This document shows, piece after piece, positions 51,956 to 60,478 of a DNA stretch of 64,000 bases (positions are counted from its first letter, which is position 1; each line of letters starts with the position of its first letter). The notes beneath the pieces are model-generated. The model saw nothing but the letters and a program-made list of their open reading frames with translations, was not told the origin of the DNA and searched no databases. Source of the stretch: DATBGZ01 sp963803115 (lineage in GTDB: Bacteria > Actinomycetota > Actinomycetes > Mycobacteriales > Micromonosporaceae). The position numbers were made by a program, and so were the translations under genes. The DNA lies in NCBI GenBank assembly GCA_963803115.1, contig CAWDLN010000003.1, positions 124,001 through 188,000 on the forward strand. Direction: 5' to 3'.

Positions 51956-53307
51956 TAGAACAGGCCTCCCTGGACACGGCGGGACTTGGTCGTGGCGACC
52001 GTGTTGCGATAGCGGGCGGTTAGCGGCAGTACCAGCACGCCACCTGGGACCGGCTGCACACAACCAAAGCGGCCCAGAAGGTCCACCGCCTCGGCGCGGA
52101 GACGATCCGGGTCCGCATGCCAGTCGGCACCGAATGACGAGCCGTAGCGCGCGAGGATTCCGGATGTCGCGGCGCGCAGGACGCTCTCCGGAATGAAGGG
52201 GAACCGCAGGCCCCCGTCGCTGGCCGAATCCGACTCGATCGGGGCGGTCGATGGATGATCGTCGACTGCGGGGAGGGTGAACGTGCTCGCCTCGGGCAGG
52301 CCCGCATCGATGAGGGCAATCAGTTCGGCATTCCGGTTCGCGTGACTGGGGCACTCCAACCGCTTGACCCGGCGGCTATCGGGATCGATAACCCGATCCG
52401 CCATCTCCACGACGAGCAGCACCGCAGCCTGGGCGACCGAGCCGGTCCCTGGGAAGCGCTCAGGCGAGAAGTTCGCGTTGTCAACCAGAACTACGCCCTC
52501 GGCGCGCCGCTCCACTCGCAGGCCCGTGAGTCGCTTTAGGTCGTCGGCAAGGGCAGGTCCGCGCAGATGGTTGGCCACCGCATCGGCAACGTCGCTAAAG
52601 TAGACCACCGGTTGTTCGACCACGGCCCGACGCGCCACCTGGGCCGCGACCCGCCGCTCCTCGTTTGCGCTCTCCGCCATCGCATAGTCGAGCAAAGCAA
52701 CGACGGACGGCATCGTCTGCACCATGCGGGTGGGCCGGTACAGCGCGAAAAGGACGTCACGGGCCACGTCGTAGAGCGCCTCGCCCGCCCGCGGGTCGCT
52801 CACCCATGCGCTGCTCGAGCCGTCCGCGAGCGTCAACGCGCCCCGAATCTCGAGCCAGCCAACCGCGTCGACGAATGCCCTGCGGTCGCCGCCCCGATCC
52901 GGGTCCAGGCCAAGTCCGGGAATCTTGCCCGCGTCGGCCGCGACCGAGCCCGCGAGCTCGGTCAGCGTAATCTGTACCCCGGCCCGGCCCAGGACGGACA
53001 GACACAGCATCAGATACGCGTATCGGCGGCGGTCGAAGACCCGGTCGTTGCGCGAGCGGGCCGGCTGGGTCGAGTCGATCCAGTCCTTCGCCCGGACCAG
53101 CCGGGCTGTCGATCCGTGCAGCTCTAGACGGTAACCGAACGCATCGGAGAGGTCGCTGCGCAGCGTCGAGCCGAATCGCCGTACCCGCAGCAGCGCTTTG
53201 GCGTCCGGCCAGCTGGACGTGATCAGTCCGTGCCGGAGTATGAGCCGGACGGTCCGCTGGTAGTCAGCGATATCATGATCAGAAATGTCGCGTGCGAACC
53301 TGCTCAT
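51955..53307 (-). CDS. jetB: Wadjet type II JetB (DUF2398/TIGR02678)
   Basis: A 450-residue protein matching TIGR02678/DUF2398, the MukE-like kite subunit of type II Wadjet. Winged-helix-type sequence is seen in the first half (YQRTVRLILRHGLITSSWPD; RRRYAYLMLCLSVLGRAGVQ; FVDAVGWLEIRGALTLADGS). VVYFSDVADAVANHLRGPAL and the C-terminal FGCVQPVPGGVLVLPLTARY are typical of the family. It starts with ATG 53307 overlapping jetA by 4 bases and ends in TAATG with jetC. It likely links JetA to the JetC heads. Confidence 0.92.
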   Translation of the reverse strand: MSRFARDISDHDIADYQRTVRLILRHGLITSSWPDAKALLRVRRFGSTLRSDLSDAFGYRLELHGSTARLVRAKDWIDSTQPARSRNDRVFDRRRYAYLMLCLSVLGRAGVQITLTELAGSVAADAGKIPGLGLDPDRGGDRRAFVDAVGWLEIRGALTLADGSSSAWVSDPRAGEALYDVARDVLFALYRPTRMVQTMPSVVALLDYAMAESANEERRVAAQVARRAVVEQPVVYFSDVADAVANHLRGPALADDLKRLTGLRVERRAEGVVLVDNANFSPERFPGTGSVAQAAVLLVVEMADRVIDPDSRRVKRLECPSHANRNAELIALIDAGLPEASTFTLPAVDDHPSTAPIESDSASDGGLRFPFIPESVLRAATSGILARYGSSFGADWHADPDRLRAEAVDLLGRFGCVQPVPGGVLVLPLTARYRNTVATTKSRRVQGGLF

Positions 53308-54875
53308 GAACTCGTCCTTGGTGCGGCCACACGCTGCGAAGTCGTGTTGGCTGCCGGCGCGATGCTGAGGTGGTAACCGTCGAGCCGCAGCCGACCCTGC
53401 TTCGTAGTCACTGTGCTGTATCCGTTCGCAGGCGTGAGCTGCATTCGTACTCCATGGGCAGCCGCAGCGACCGGCCCGCGCATCGCGCCGGCCGTCCGCG
53501 CCGACAACGCCAAGTCGAGCAGGCGAAGCAAGACGGCCAACTGCCCGTCGTCCAGGATCGTGTCACCCAGGTCGACCGTCGCCAGGCCGACCGCGGACTC
53601 CGCGAGCCGCTGCTCCTCGTCGAGGCGCAGTTGCCGTAACCGGACCCGCCCAGGCTCGGCGCGGTCAAGGCGGGCTGGTCTGCTATTGCGAGAGCCCGGC
53701 TCACGCCCCGTCTCGACCAACGTGCGGGACAGCTCCACCGCGGGCGCGTCCCACCACGACAATCGGCTCGCGATCGACTCGGAGTCGGTGAACTCGACGT
53801 TCACATGGCGTGGAGCGCCGAGTCCGAAGGCGACATCGAAGAGTGCGTGCGCGGCCGCCTCCGTGCCGACCGCGGCAAACCACGCGGCGAGATGACGCAA
53901 CTGCGACTCGCGGCTGACGCCGCCTCGTCGGGCCTCGGTCACGCGGCGCAACAGTGCGAGCACGTCGCCGATGGCGGTGATGGTGGAATCGGCAAGCCGC
54001 TCGGCCTCACTTATCTGTTCCACACCAGGCGGAGCTAGCCAGGATCGCAGGCCGCTCCACCTTCGTCGCCAATCATCCATGCGTTCCGATGGCGATCGGA
54101 ACAGTCTCTCGTCGGCCTCGGCGGCTGCTTCGATCATTCGGTCGAGCCCGGTCTGTTCGACCACCACCACGGCCTCACGCAGTCGCGGCGAGTAGCGCTG
54201 CAGCTCGTCGTGGAAGTCACGCAGATGCACCAGGAGCGCGTCCTTGTGCGCGAGGAACACTTCGGGACGTACGTCGTTGGTCCGGCTCAGGTCGCCGAGC
54301 ATGTGATAGAAGCGCGCAGCTCGCTCGGCGATGTCGGCCAGCGCCCGGTCAAGCCTGTTGATCTTCCGATACACCTCCTCGACGTCGCCGTCGAGATTGG
54401 CTTGCGCAAGGGCGGACAGGTCGGCGAGCAGGTCGGCGAAGACCAGGCGGGACAGACCGCTTTCGTCGATGCTGGCCGCAAGCACGCTTTCCACGGCGCG
54501 ATGTGCCCGGTACCCGGCTTCGGTCAACTGGTAGACGGAGTGCCGGTTGCGGTACTCCGCCAGGGTGGATGCACGGCTCGCGTCCTGCGCCCGGTCGAGC
54601 ACACCCCAATCGACCAGAGCGTCCAGCAGGCGTGGCAACTCCAACTCGGCCGGATCCGGGCAGTTGGGATTTGCCTCGGCCAGCTTCGCGAGCGCCGCGG
54701 CGACGTCCGTGGTGTGTAGCAGCACGTGATAGTTCGATCGAGCCGCGTCAAACGCTCGGAGGACCCACACGTACGCCAGGCGGTTTTCTGCGGTTACGTA
54801 CCCGAACAGGCGCAGGCGGTCGTCGAGGCCGAACTCATCCAACCCGAATATCGATCGACTCGACCTGCTCGCCAC
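53304..54875 (-). CDS. jetA: Wadjet type II JetA (DUF2397/TIGR02677)
   Basis: A 523-residue protein matching TIGR02677/DUF2397, the MukF-like kleisin subunit. The start region FGLDDRLRLFGYVTAENRLA and YVWVLRAFDAARSNYHVLLH is diagnostic, followed by a winged helix with LLDALVDWGVLDRAQDASR and a long helical region (DVEEVYRKINRLDRALADIA). The C-terminal half contains LRLDGYHLSIAP. GTG 54875 follows a strong GAGGAG (54886-54881) and a TAGCAT -10 candidate at 54904-54899. It is the first gene of the four-gene operon; Wadjet limits plasmid transformation, known as Ept in Mycobacterium smegmatis. Confidence 0.92.
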   Translation of the reverse strand: MASRSSRSIFGLDEFGLDDRLRLFGYVTAENRLAYVWVLRAFDAARSNYHVLLHTTDVAAALAKLAEANPNCPDPAELELPRLLDALVDWGVLDRAQDASRASTLAEYRNRHSVYQLTEAGYRAHRAVESVLAASIDESGLSRLVFADLLADLSALAQANLDGDVEEVYRKINRLDRALADIAERAARFYHMLGDLSRTNDVRPEVFLAHKDALLVHLRDFHDELQRYSPRLREAVVVVEQTGLDRMIEAAAEADERLFRSPSERMDDWRRRWSGLRSWLAPPGVEQISEAERLADSTITAIGDVLALLRRVTEARRGGVSRESQLRHLAAWFAAVGTEAAAHALFDVAFGLGAPRHVNVEFTDSESIASRLSWWDAPAVELSRTLVETGREPGSRNSRPARLDRAEPGRVRLRQLRLDEEQRLAESAVGLATVDLGDTILDDGQLAVLLRLLDLALSARTAGAMRGPVAAAAHGVRMQLTPANGYSTVTTKQGRLRLDGYHLSIAPAANTTSQRVAAPRTSS

Positions 54876-54898
54876 GGCACCTCCTCAAGTCCCGCACC

Positions 54899-54904
54899 AT
54901 GCTA
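54899..54904 (-). promoter_or_regulatory. Candidate -10 element of the jetABCD operon
   Basis: TAGCAT on the minus strand (TANNNT). Transcription about 7 bases later would leave a 17-base leader that contains the GAGGAG ribosome site of jetA. This 170-bp divergent region also holds the hisF promoter on the other strand. No clear -35 is seen for either. Confidence 0.45.
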
Positions 54905-55032
54905 AGGCGGGCCCCCGACATCGCGGCGTTTCGCGCTCGGATCCAAAGATCGTGTCCGGATCGACGTCTCCGACGGTGTTCGTGTGTCACCCGGTGGAAA
55001 GTCGACGCTCTACGTACCCTGATCGGGTCGGG

Positions 55033-55038
55033 TAGGGT
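55033..55038 (+). promoter_or_regulatory. Leaderless -10 element of hisF
   Basis: TAGGGT, 7 bases, GTG 55046. It supplies hisF with its own transcription start, as needed because the opposite-strand Wadjet operon separates it from hisD-ridA. Confidence 0.65.
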
Positions 55039-55045
55039 CGAGACC

Positions 55046-55807
55046 GTGAGCGTGGCGGTGCGGGTGATCCCTTGTCTGGACGTGGATGCCGGACGGGTGG
55101 TGAAGGGCGTCAACTTCGCCAACCTCCGCGACGCCGGAGACCCGGTCGAGCTCGGCGCCGCGTACGACGCCGCCGGCGCGGACGAGCTGGTATTTCTGGA
55201 CGTGACCGCGTCAGCGCAGGGCCGGGCGACGATGCTCGACGTCGTGCGCCGCACCGCCGAGACCGTGTTCATCCCGCTCAGCGTCGGCGGCGGCGTCCGT
55301 ACCGTGTCCGATGTGGACACCCTTCTTCGGGCCGGGGCGGACAAGGTGGGCGTGAACACCGCGGCGGTCGCGCGGCCGGAACTGGTGTCGGAGATCGCTG
55401 AACGGTTCGGCCGGCAGGTTCTCACGCTGTCGCTGGATGTGCGGCGCGCACCCGGGCTGGACAGCGGGTTCGAGGTGACGACACATGGCGGACGCCGGGG
55501 CACCGGCATGGACGCGGTCGACTGGGCGGTTCACGCGTGCGAACTCGGCGCCGGTGAGATCCTGCTCAACTCGATGGACCACGACGGCACCAAGAATGGC
55601 TTCGACGTGCCGCTCATCGAGGCCGTGCGGCGGGAGGTCGACGTGCCCGTGATCGCCTCGGGCGGCGCAGGCCGGGTCGAGGACTTCGCCCCAGCGGTGG
55701 CGGCCGGGGCGGATGCCGTGCTCGCCGCGAGCATCTTCCACTTTGGAGAGATCTCCATCGGCGACGTCAAAGCCGCGTTGCGACAGGCCGGCCACCCGGT
55801 GCGGTGA
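55046..55807 (+). CDS. hisF: Imidazole glycerol phosphate synthase subunit HisF
   Basis: Cyclase that uses ammonia from HisH to convert PRFAR into IGP and AICAR. It has 253 residues. The two catalytic Asp are in VIPCLDVDAGRVVKGVNFAN and LTLSLDVRRAPG. Other blocks are ADELVFLDVTASAQGRATML, VFIPLSVGGGVRTVSDVDTL, GEILLNSMDHDGTKNGFDVP, and PVIASGGAGRVEDFAPAVAA. GTG 55046 is set by the leaderless promoter; the open frame upstream is a shadow over jetA. It is followed by a one-base overlap with the DUF5655 gene. Confidence 0.96.
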   Translation: MSVAVRVIPCLDVDAGRVVKGVNFANLRDAGDPVELGAAYDAAGADELVFLDVTASAQGRATMLDVVRRTAETVFIPLSVGGGVRTVSDVDTLLRAGADKVGVNTAAVARPELVSEIAERFGRQVLTLSLDVRRAPGLDSGFEVTTHGGRRGTGMDAVDWAVHACELGAGEILLNSMDHDGTKNGFDVPLIEAVRREVDVPVIASGGAGRVEDFAPAVAAGADAVLAASIFHFGEISIGDVKAALRQAGHPVR

Positions 55808-56232
55808 TGGCTCGCTGGGTCTGTGCGCGGTGCGATCGCGAGTTCGGGCGGGCGAACCAGTCGCACACGTGCGTACCCGGCGGCACCGTCGAGGAGTCCT
55901 TCGCCGGCCGACCTGACTACCAGGCTGAGGCGTACCGTCGCATCATGGCCCATATGGCCGCGCTGGGCCCGGTGCACGCCGACTCGGTCACGGTGGGTGT
56001 GTTCCTGAAGTCCGACCGCAAGTTCGCCGAGATCCGGCCGATGGCGCGTGGTCTGTCGGTGGGTTTGCTGATGTCGCGGCCGATCGACGACACGCGCGCG
56101 TCCCGAGTCGAACGCATCGCGTCCGGCCGCTTCGCCAGCTTTGTTCGGATCACCGATCCGGACCAGGTCGATGATGTCCTTTGTGGATGGTTGACGGAGG
56201 CCTACGACGATGCCACTGAGCTTGAAGCATGA
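55807..56232 (+). CDS. DUF5655 domain protein with Cys/His start
   Basis: A 141-residue protein. The N-terminal WVCARCDREFGRANQSHTCV has a C-x2-C ... H-x-C arrangement suggesting a small zinc site. The rest (AYRRIMAHMAALGPVHADSV, TVGVFLKSDRKFAEIRPMAR, ERIASGRFASFVRITDPDQV, DDVLCGWLTEAYDDA) matches DUF5655. ATG 55807 overlaps the hisF stop by one base, so it is co-transcribed with hisF. The function is not known. Confidence 0.82.
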   Translation: MARWVCARCDREFGRANQSHTCVPGGTVEESFAGRPDYQAEAYRRIMAHMAALGPVHADSVTVGVFLKSDRKFAEIRPMARGLSVGLLMSRPIDDTRASRVERIASGRFASFVRITDPDQVDDVLCGWLTEAYDDATELEA

Positions 56233-56438
56233 TGTCGTCGTGACGAGATGATTGACCCGCCCCGCTACGGCCCAGTCAGGTCGCGCGTCGGGCTTTAAGC
56301 ACAATCGTGGCTCCCGGATGTTGAGGTGTGGCCGGAGTCGGTCCGCGTAGCGGATCGATTGTTCCATTTGATGGACGACTGCGGTACCGTTGCACTACCC
56401 TGCGGCGTCCTCACCGCCGAACGCCGCGGATATTAAGT

Positions 56439-56454
56439 AACTAACCGGTACGTT
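56439..56454. promoter_or_regulatory. Operator-like dyad upstream of the quiC-like gene
   Basis: AACTAACCGGTACGTT is a 16-bp dyad: AAC and GTT at the ends, a perfect ACCGGT centre, and two unmatched bases on each side. It lies 26 bases before the GTG at 56480 next to an AT-rich stretch (GGATATTAAGTAAC) that could hold the -10. This fits a TetR- or GntR-type repressor site for catabolic genes. No regulator gene is in view. Confidence 0.5.
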
Positions 56455-56479
56455 CGTTCGGCTGAGGTCGGGAGGACCC

Positions 56480-59294
56480 GTGGCGACACCAGACATGTCC
56501 GAAGGGCGCGGTCCTATTCGTACAGCTGAACCCGATGTCTTGGCCGACGAGCCGCTCCGAGCCCCGCGGCTGACCGTCGCCACGGTCTGTCTTTCCGGAA
56601 CTCTCGAGGACAAGCTGGCCGCCGCTGCCGCGGCACGCTTCCACGGGATCGAGATCTTCGAGAATGACCTCATCGCGTCGCCGTGGTCCCCCGCTAGAGT
56701 GCGGCAGGAATGTGAACGGCGGGGCCTCCACATCGACGTATACCAGCCGTTCCGCGACTTCGAGGCGGTCCCGCCCGAGCTGTTCAAGGCCAACCTGCGC
56801 CGAGCCGAGCGCAAGTTCGACGTGCTGGAACAGCTCGGGGTAGCGACAATGCTCGCCTGCTCGTCCGTATCCGCTGACGCGGTGGACGACGACGACCTCG
56901 CCGCCGAGCAGTTGCACGCCTTGGCCGATCGGGCCGACCAACGCGGCCTGCGCATCGCGTACGAACCGCTGGCGTGGGGCCGGTTCGTCAACACCTACGC
57001 ACACGCCTGGCGGGTCGTCCGGCATGCCGACCATCGTGCGCTCGGCCTGTGTCTCGACAGCTTTCATGTCCTGTCCCGTGGTGACGACCCCGCAGGGATC
57101 AGGGTCGTTCCCGGCGCCAAGGTGTTCCACGTACAGCTTGCGGACGCCCCTCAGTTGAACATGGACGTCGTTGAGTGGAGCCGGCACCACCGGTTGTTCC
57201 CGGGCCTGGGCTCGTTCGACCTGGCCAGCTTCGTCGGCCATGTCCTCACCACCGGCTACTCCGGACCGTTGTCGCTCGAGGTGTTCAACGATGTCTACCG
57301 GCAGGCTGATCCCCGGCACGCCGCCATCGACGGTATGCGATCGCTTCTGGCCCTGCAGGAGGCCGTGAGCGCCCGCGGCCCGATCCCCGTCCGAGAGCGA
57401 CTACAGATCTCCGGCCTGCCGCCAGCGCCTCCGCTCGGCGGTCACGTGTTCACCGAGGTTGCGGTGGACGACGTGTCCGGCCCCGTGGTGGCGGGCGCAC
57501 TGACCGCCCTCGGATTTGTCCACACGGGCCAGCACCGATCCAAGCCGGTGCAGCTATGGCAACAGGGCAACGCCCGGATCCTGCTGAACTTCGCGCCGCA
57601 GAGGACGGTCCCTCCCGGGACGGCCGCGGTCTGCGCGCTCGGAGTGGAGAGCGCCGACCCGGCCGGTTCCGCCCAGCGCGCCGAACGGCTGCTCGCGCCG
57701 GTGCTGCCGCGTACCCGTCAGCCCGAGGAGGCCGACCTCAGCTCGGTTGCGGCCCCCGACGGAATCGCTATCTTCTTCTGCCGCACGGCCGCCGGCAACG
57801 ACAGTTGGCTCGAGGATTTCACTCCGACCGGCAACGACGGCGCGGAGCGATGGCCTGGTGAGCGGAACCGACCGCGTCTCGCTCACCGAGTCCGTGGACG
57901 ACTTCGACGAGACCGCACTGTTCTACCGCTCGGTGCTCGGCCTGTACGCGACAGACACCATCGAACTGGCGGCGCCTTTCGGCCTGATCCGCAGCCGGGC
58001 TGCCACCGACCCAAACGGGAACGTCCGGATCACGCTCAACGCCGCACAGTTGCGTCGCGGCGACTGGGCACCCGCGATCCCCAGTCCTCAACATGTTTCG
58101 TTCACCACCGACGACGCGATCGCCAGTGCCAAGGCCATGCGTGAGCTCGGTGCCCCAGTGCTGAAGATTCCCGACAACTACTACGACGACCTCGACGCTC
58201 GCTTGGCCCTGCCGTCGGATCGTCTCGCCGAGATGCGGGAGCACTCGATTCTCTACGACCGGGACGAGTGTGGTGAGTATCTGCATTTCTTCACCGAGAT
58301 GCTCGGATCGCGCGTCTTCTTCGAGGTCGGGCAGCGGGTGGGCGGGTATGCGGGCTTCGGTGACCCGAACAGCGCTCCGGTGCGTATGGCTGCCCATCGG
58401 GAACGCCGGCTGATCACGCTGAGGGACACGCCCGTCGCGGCCAACCACCGACAGGACTATTCACTAGCCCACCTCACCGCGTTGAGCCTGTCTCCGCCCG
58501 AACTGGTGGACGCCGCCGCGGACGCCGGATACCGGTACGTCGGCCTGCGCCTCACCCGGGTCACGCCGCAAGAGCCGCACTACCCGCTCGCCACTGACCC
58601 GGCCCTGATGCGTACGACCAAGGTGCGCCTCGCGGCCACCGGCATCGAGGTACTCGACGTCGAGCTGGCGCGGATCAGTCCGAATGACAACCCACGCGAC
58701 TTCGAGCGCTTCCTCGAGGCGGGCGCGGAGCTCGGCGCCCGTCACGTCATCACGCAGCTGCCCGACCCGGATCGCGCTCGCAAGATCGACCGGTTCGCCG
58801 AGCTGTGCGAGATGGCCCGGCCACTCGGCCTTACCATCGACCTCGAATTTCCATCGTGGACAGAGACGCCCGATCTTCGCGAAGCAACCCGGGTGCTTCG
58901 GGCAGCGAACCAACCCAACGCTGGCATCCTGGTTGATCTACTACACTTCGCCCGCTCGGGGTCGAGCGTGGCCGACCTCCGTCAGCTGCCCTCTGAATGG
59001 TTCCACTTCGTCCACGTCTGCGACGCGCCTTCCGCGGTGCCGACCACCAACGAGGGCCTCATCCACACCGCGCGGTTCGAGCGCTTGTTCCCTGGCGAGG
59101 GAGGTATCGACGTCCACGGCATTCTCGCTGCCCTGCCGACCGGGATCCCGTACGCCCTGGAGATCCCGCGGGCGACTCTCGTCGCGCAGGTTGGGGCCAA
59201 GGAACACGCGCGCCTGGCAGTCAAAGCCACCCGCAGTCACCTCGAGCGCGCACCGGCGGCCAACGGCCGGCGCGCGGCGCGCGGCACCCGCTGA
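56480..59294 (+). pseudogene. QuiC-like 3-dehydroshikimate dehydratase fused to a second TIM barrel, frameshifted
   Basis: Three modules. First, a xylose-isomerase-like TIM barrel (LTVATVCLSGTLEDKLAAAA; FHGIEIFENDL; RIAYEPLAWGRFVNTYAHAW; ALGLCLDSFHVL; VFHVQLADAPQ) like dehydroshikimate dehydratase. Second, an HPPD/VOC domain, complete only if the frame shifts at about 57830-57855: GIAIFFCRTAAGNDSWLEDF in the first frame, then VSGTDRVSLTESVDDFDETA and HVSFTTDDAIASAKAMRELG in the second. Third, in the same second frame, a further sugar-isomerase-like barrel (DYSLAHLTALSLSPPELVDA ... LTIDLEFPSWTETPDLREAT), normally a separate protein. The GTG follows GGGAGGA. The product would make protocatechuate from dehydroshikimate. 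The break sits in GC-rich sequence, so a sequencing error is possible. Confidence 0.78.
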
Positions 59295-59326
59295 GCGAGT
59301 GATCGCGGCGCAGTGTGAATCGCCAC

Positions 59327-60478
59327 CTAGGCGACGAGCGCGACCACGGTGCCCTTCTCAATCGTGGCCACCCGGGTCTTGTGAATGCCGACGCCCGTGG
59401 CGTCAAATTCGAAGTCGCCCAGCAGGCCCTTGAACCGGACCGACCGGATCGTGTCGGCCAGTTCGAGTCCGGTGGCTGCGTCCGTCGTCCGCAGGGCCTG
59501 GATCAGGATCCGGGCTCCGTCGTATGCCTTCGCCCCGTGGAACTCGGCTGCCTCGCCAAAGGCCGTCTGGTAGGCCGCGGCAAACGTACGCGTCGCGTCA
59601 TTCTCGTCGTTCGTGGGGTAGGGAGTCGTGAAGATCGCACCGTCAACGGCGTCGACGCCGGCCGTGTTGAGAAAGACGTCGGTGCCCATCGGCGCGGCGC
59701 CGAGCAGTGTCGCCGTAATGCCCATGGACCTCGCCTGCTGGGCAATGAGGCCACTCTGGATTTCCTCCGCACCGATGAAAAGACCCTGCGGGCTTTGTTG
59801 ACGGATCGCGGTCAGCTCGTCGGTGAAATCCTTCTGACCAACCTTGACCACGCGGTCGGCGACGGCGGTTAGCCGCCGGCTGGTCAACGAGTTTGTGAAC
59901 GCGGCCCGTTCGCCCCGACCGTACGCTCCGTCATTGGTGATGAGCGCTATCGATGTGATGCCTCTCTTGGCGACGACGTACTCGGCGAGGGTCTCGTCGA
60001 AGGTTGTGCTCGTGGCGCTGTTCAGAAAAACATACGGATTGCGGAGCGCGGCCAGGCTGGGCGCCTGGCCGGAGGTGATTGCCGGGATGCTGAGCCGGGC
60101 CAGATGAGGCGCCATGGCGAGCGTGTTGCCGCTGAGGGCACTTCCGAGGATCGCGACGAAGCCCGCGTTGGCCACTTTCTCGGCGAGTGCGGCAGCGTTG
60201 CCGGCCACACCCCGATCGTCGAAGACGGACAACTCGATAGGTCGACCGTGGACGCCGCCGGCGGCGTTGGCTTCGTCGACAGCGAGCTTGACTCCCTTGT
60301 GCTCCCACTGTCCCAGTGAGCTGAAATCGCCGGTCTGCGGGTTGATGATCGCGACGCGGATGGGCTCTGGTGCTGGCGGATCAATGGACGGCTCGGCTCC
60401 GGCACAGCCGCCTAGAACCGCGACCAGACCGGCCAGTAGCGTTGCCACGCCGCCGCGGGGGGCACGTGCAGCTTTCAT
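59327..60478 (-). CDS. LivK-type substrate-binding lipoprotein
   Basis: A 383-residue exported lipoprotein. Signal peptide ATLLAGLVAVLGGC has a lipobox ending at LGGC. The mature part is a periplasmic-binding type 1 fold: IRVAIINPQTGDFSSLGQWE, GVKLAVDEANAAGGVHGRPI, FVAILGSALSGNTLAMAPHL, and YGRGERAAFTNSLTSR. This is the leucine/amide ABC-transporter binding family. ATG 60478 overlaps the stop of the upstream homologue (ATGA). No permease or ATPase gene is in view, so it may act as a sensor co-receptor for the kinase upstream. It is convergent with the quiC-like gene. Confidence 0.88.
   Translation of the reverse strand: MKAARAPRGGVATLLAGLVAVLGGCAGAEPSIDPPAPEPIRVAIINPQTGDFSSLGQWEHKGVKLAVDEANAAGGVHGRPIELSVFDDRGVAGNAAALAEKVANAGFVAILGSALSGNTLAMAPHLARLSIPAITSGQAPSLAALRNPYVFLNSATSTTFDETLAEYVVAKRGITSIALITNDGAYGRGERAAFTNSLTSRRLTAVADRVVKVGQKDFTDELTAIRQQSPQGLFIGAEEIQSGLIAQQARSMGITATLLGAAPMGTDVFLNTAGVDAVDGAIFTTPYPTNDENDATRTFAAAYQTAFGEAAEFHGAKAYDGARILIQALRTTDAATGLELADTIRSVRFKGLLGDFEFDATGVGIHKTRVATIEKGTVVALVA

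Noticed and set aside
51956..52354. 133-codon upstream extension of JetC
   Set aside because: It overlaps jetB, reads as shadow-type Arg/Pro-rich sequence, and ATG 51955 has a good ribosome site and a TAATG junction.
46578..54875. Wadjet region as part of a prophage or integrative element
   Set aside because: No integrase, transposase, attachment repeats or phage genes flank it.
54503..55045. N-terminal extension of HisF over jetA
   Set aside because: Shadow sequence; HisF begins just before VIPCLDVDAGRVVKG and the leaderless promoter marks GTG 55046.
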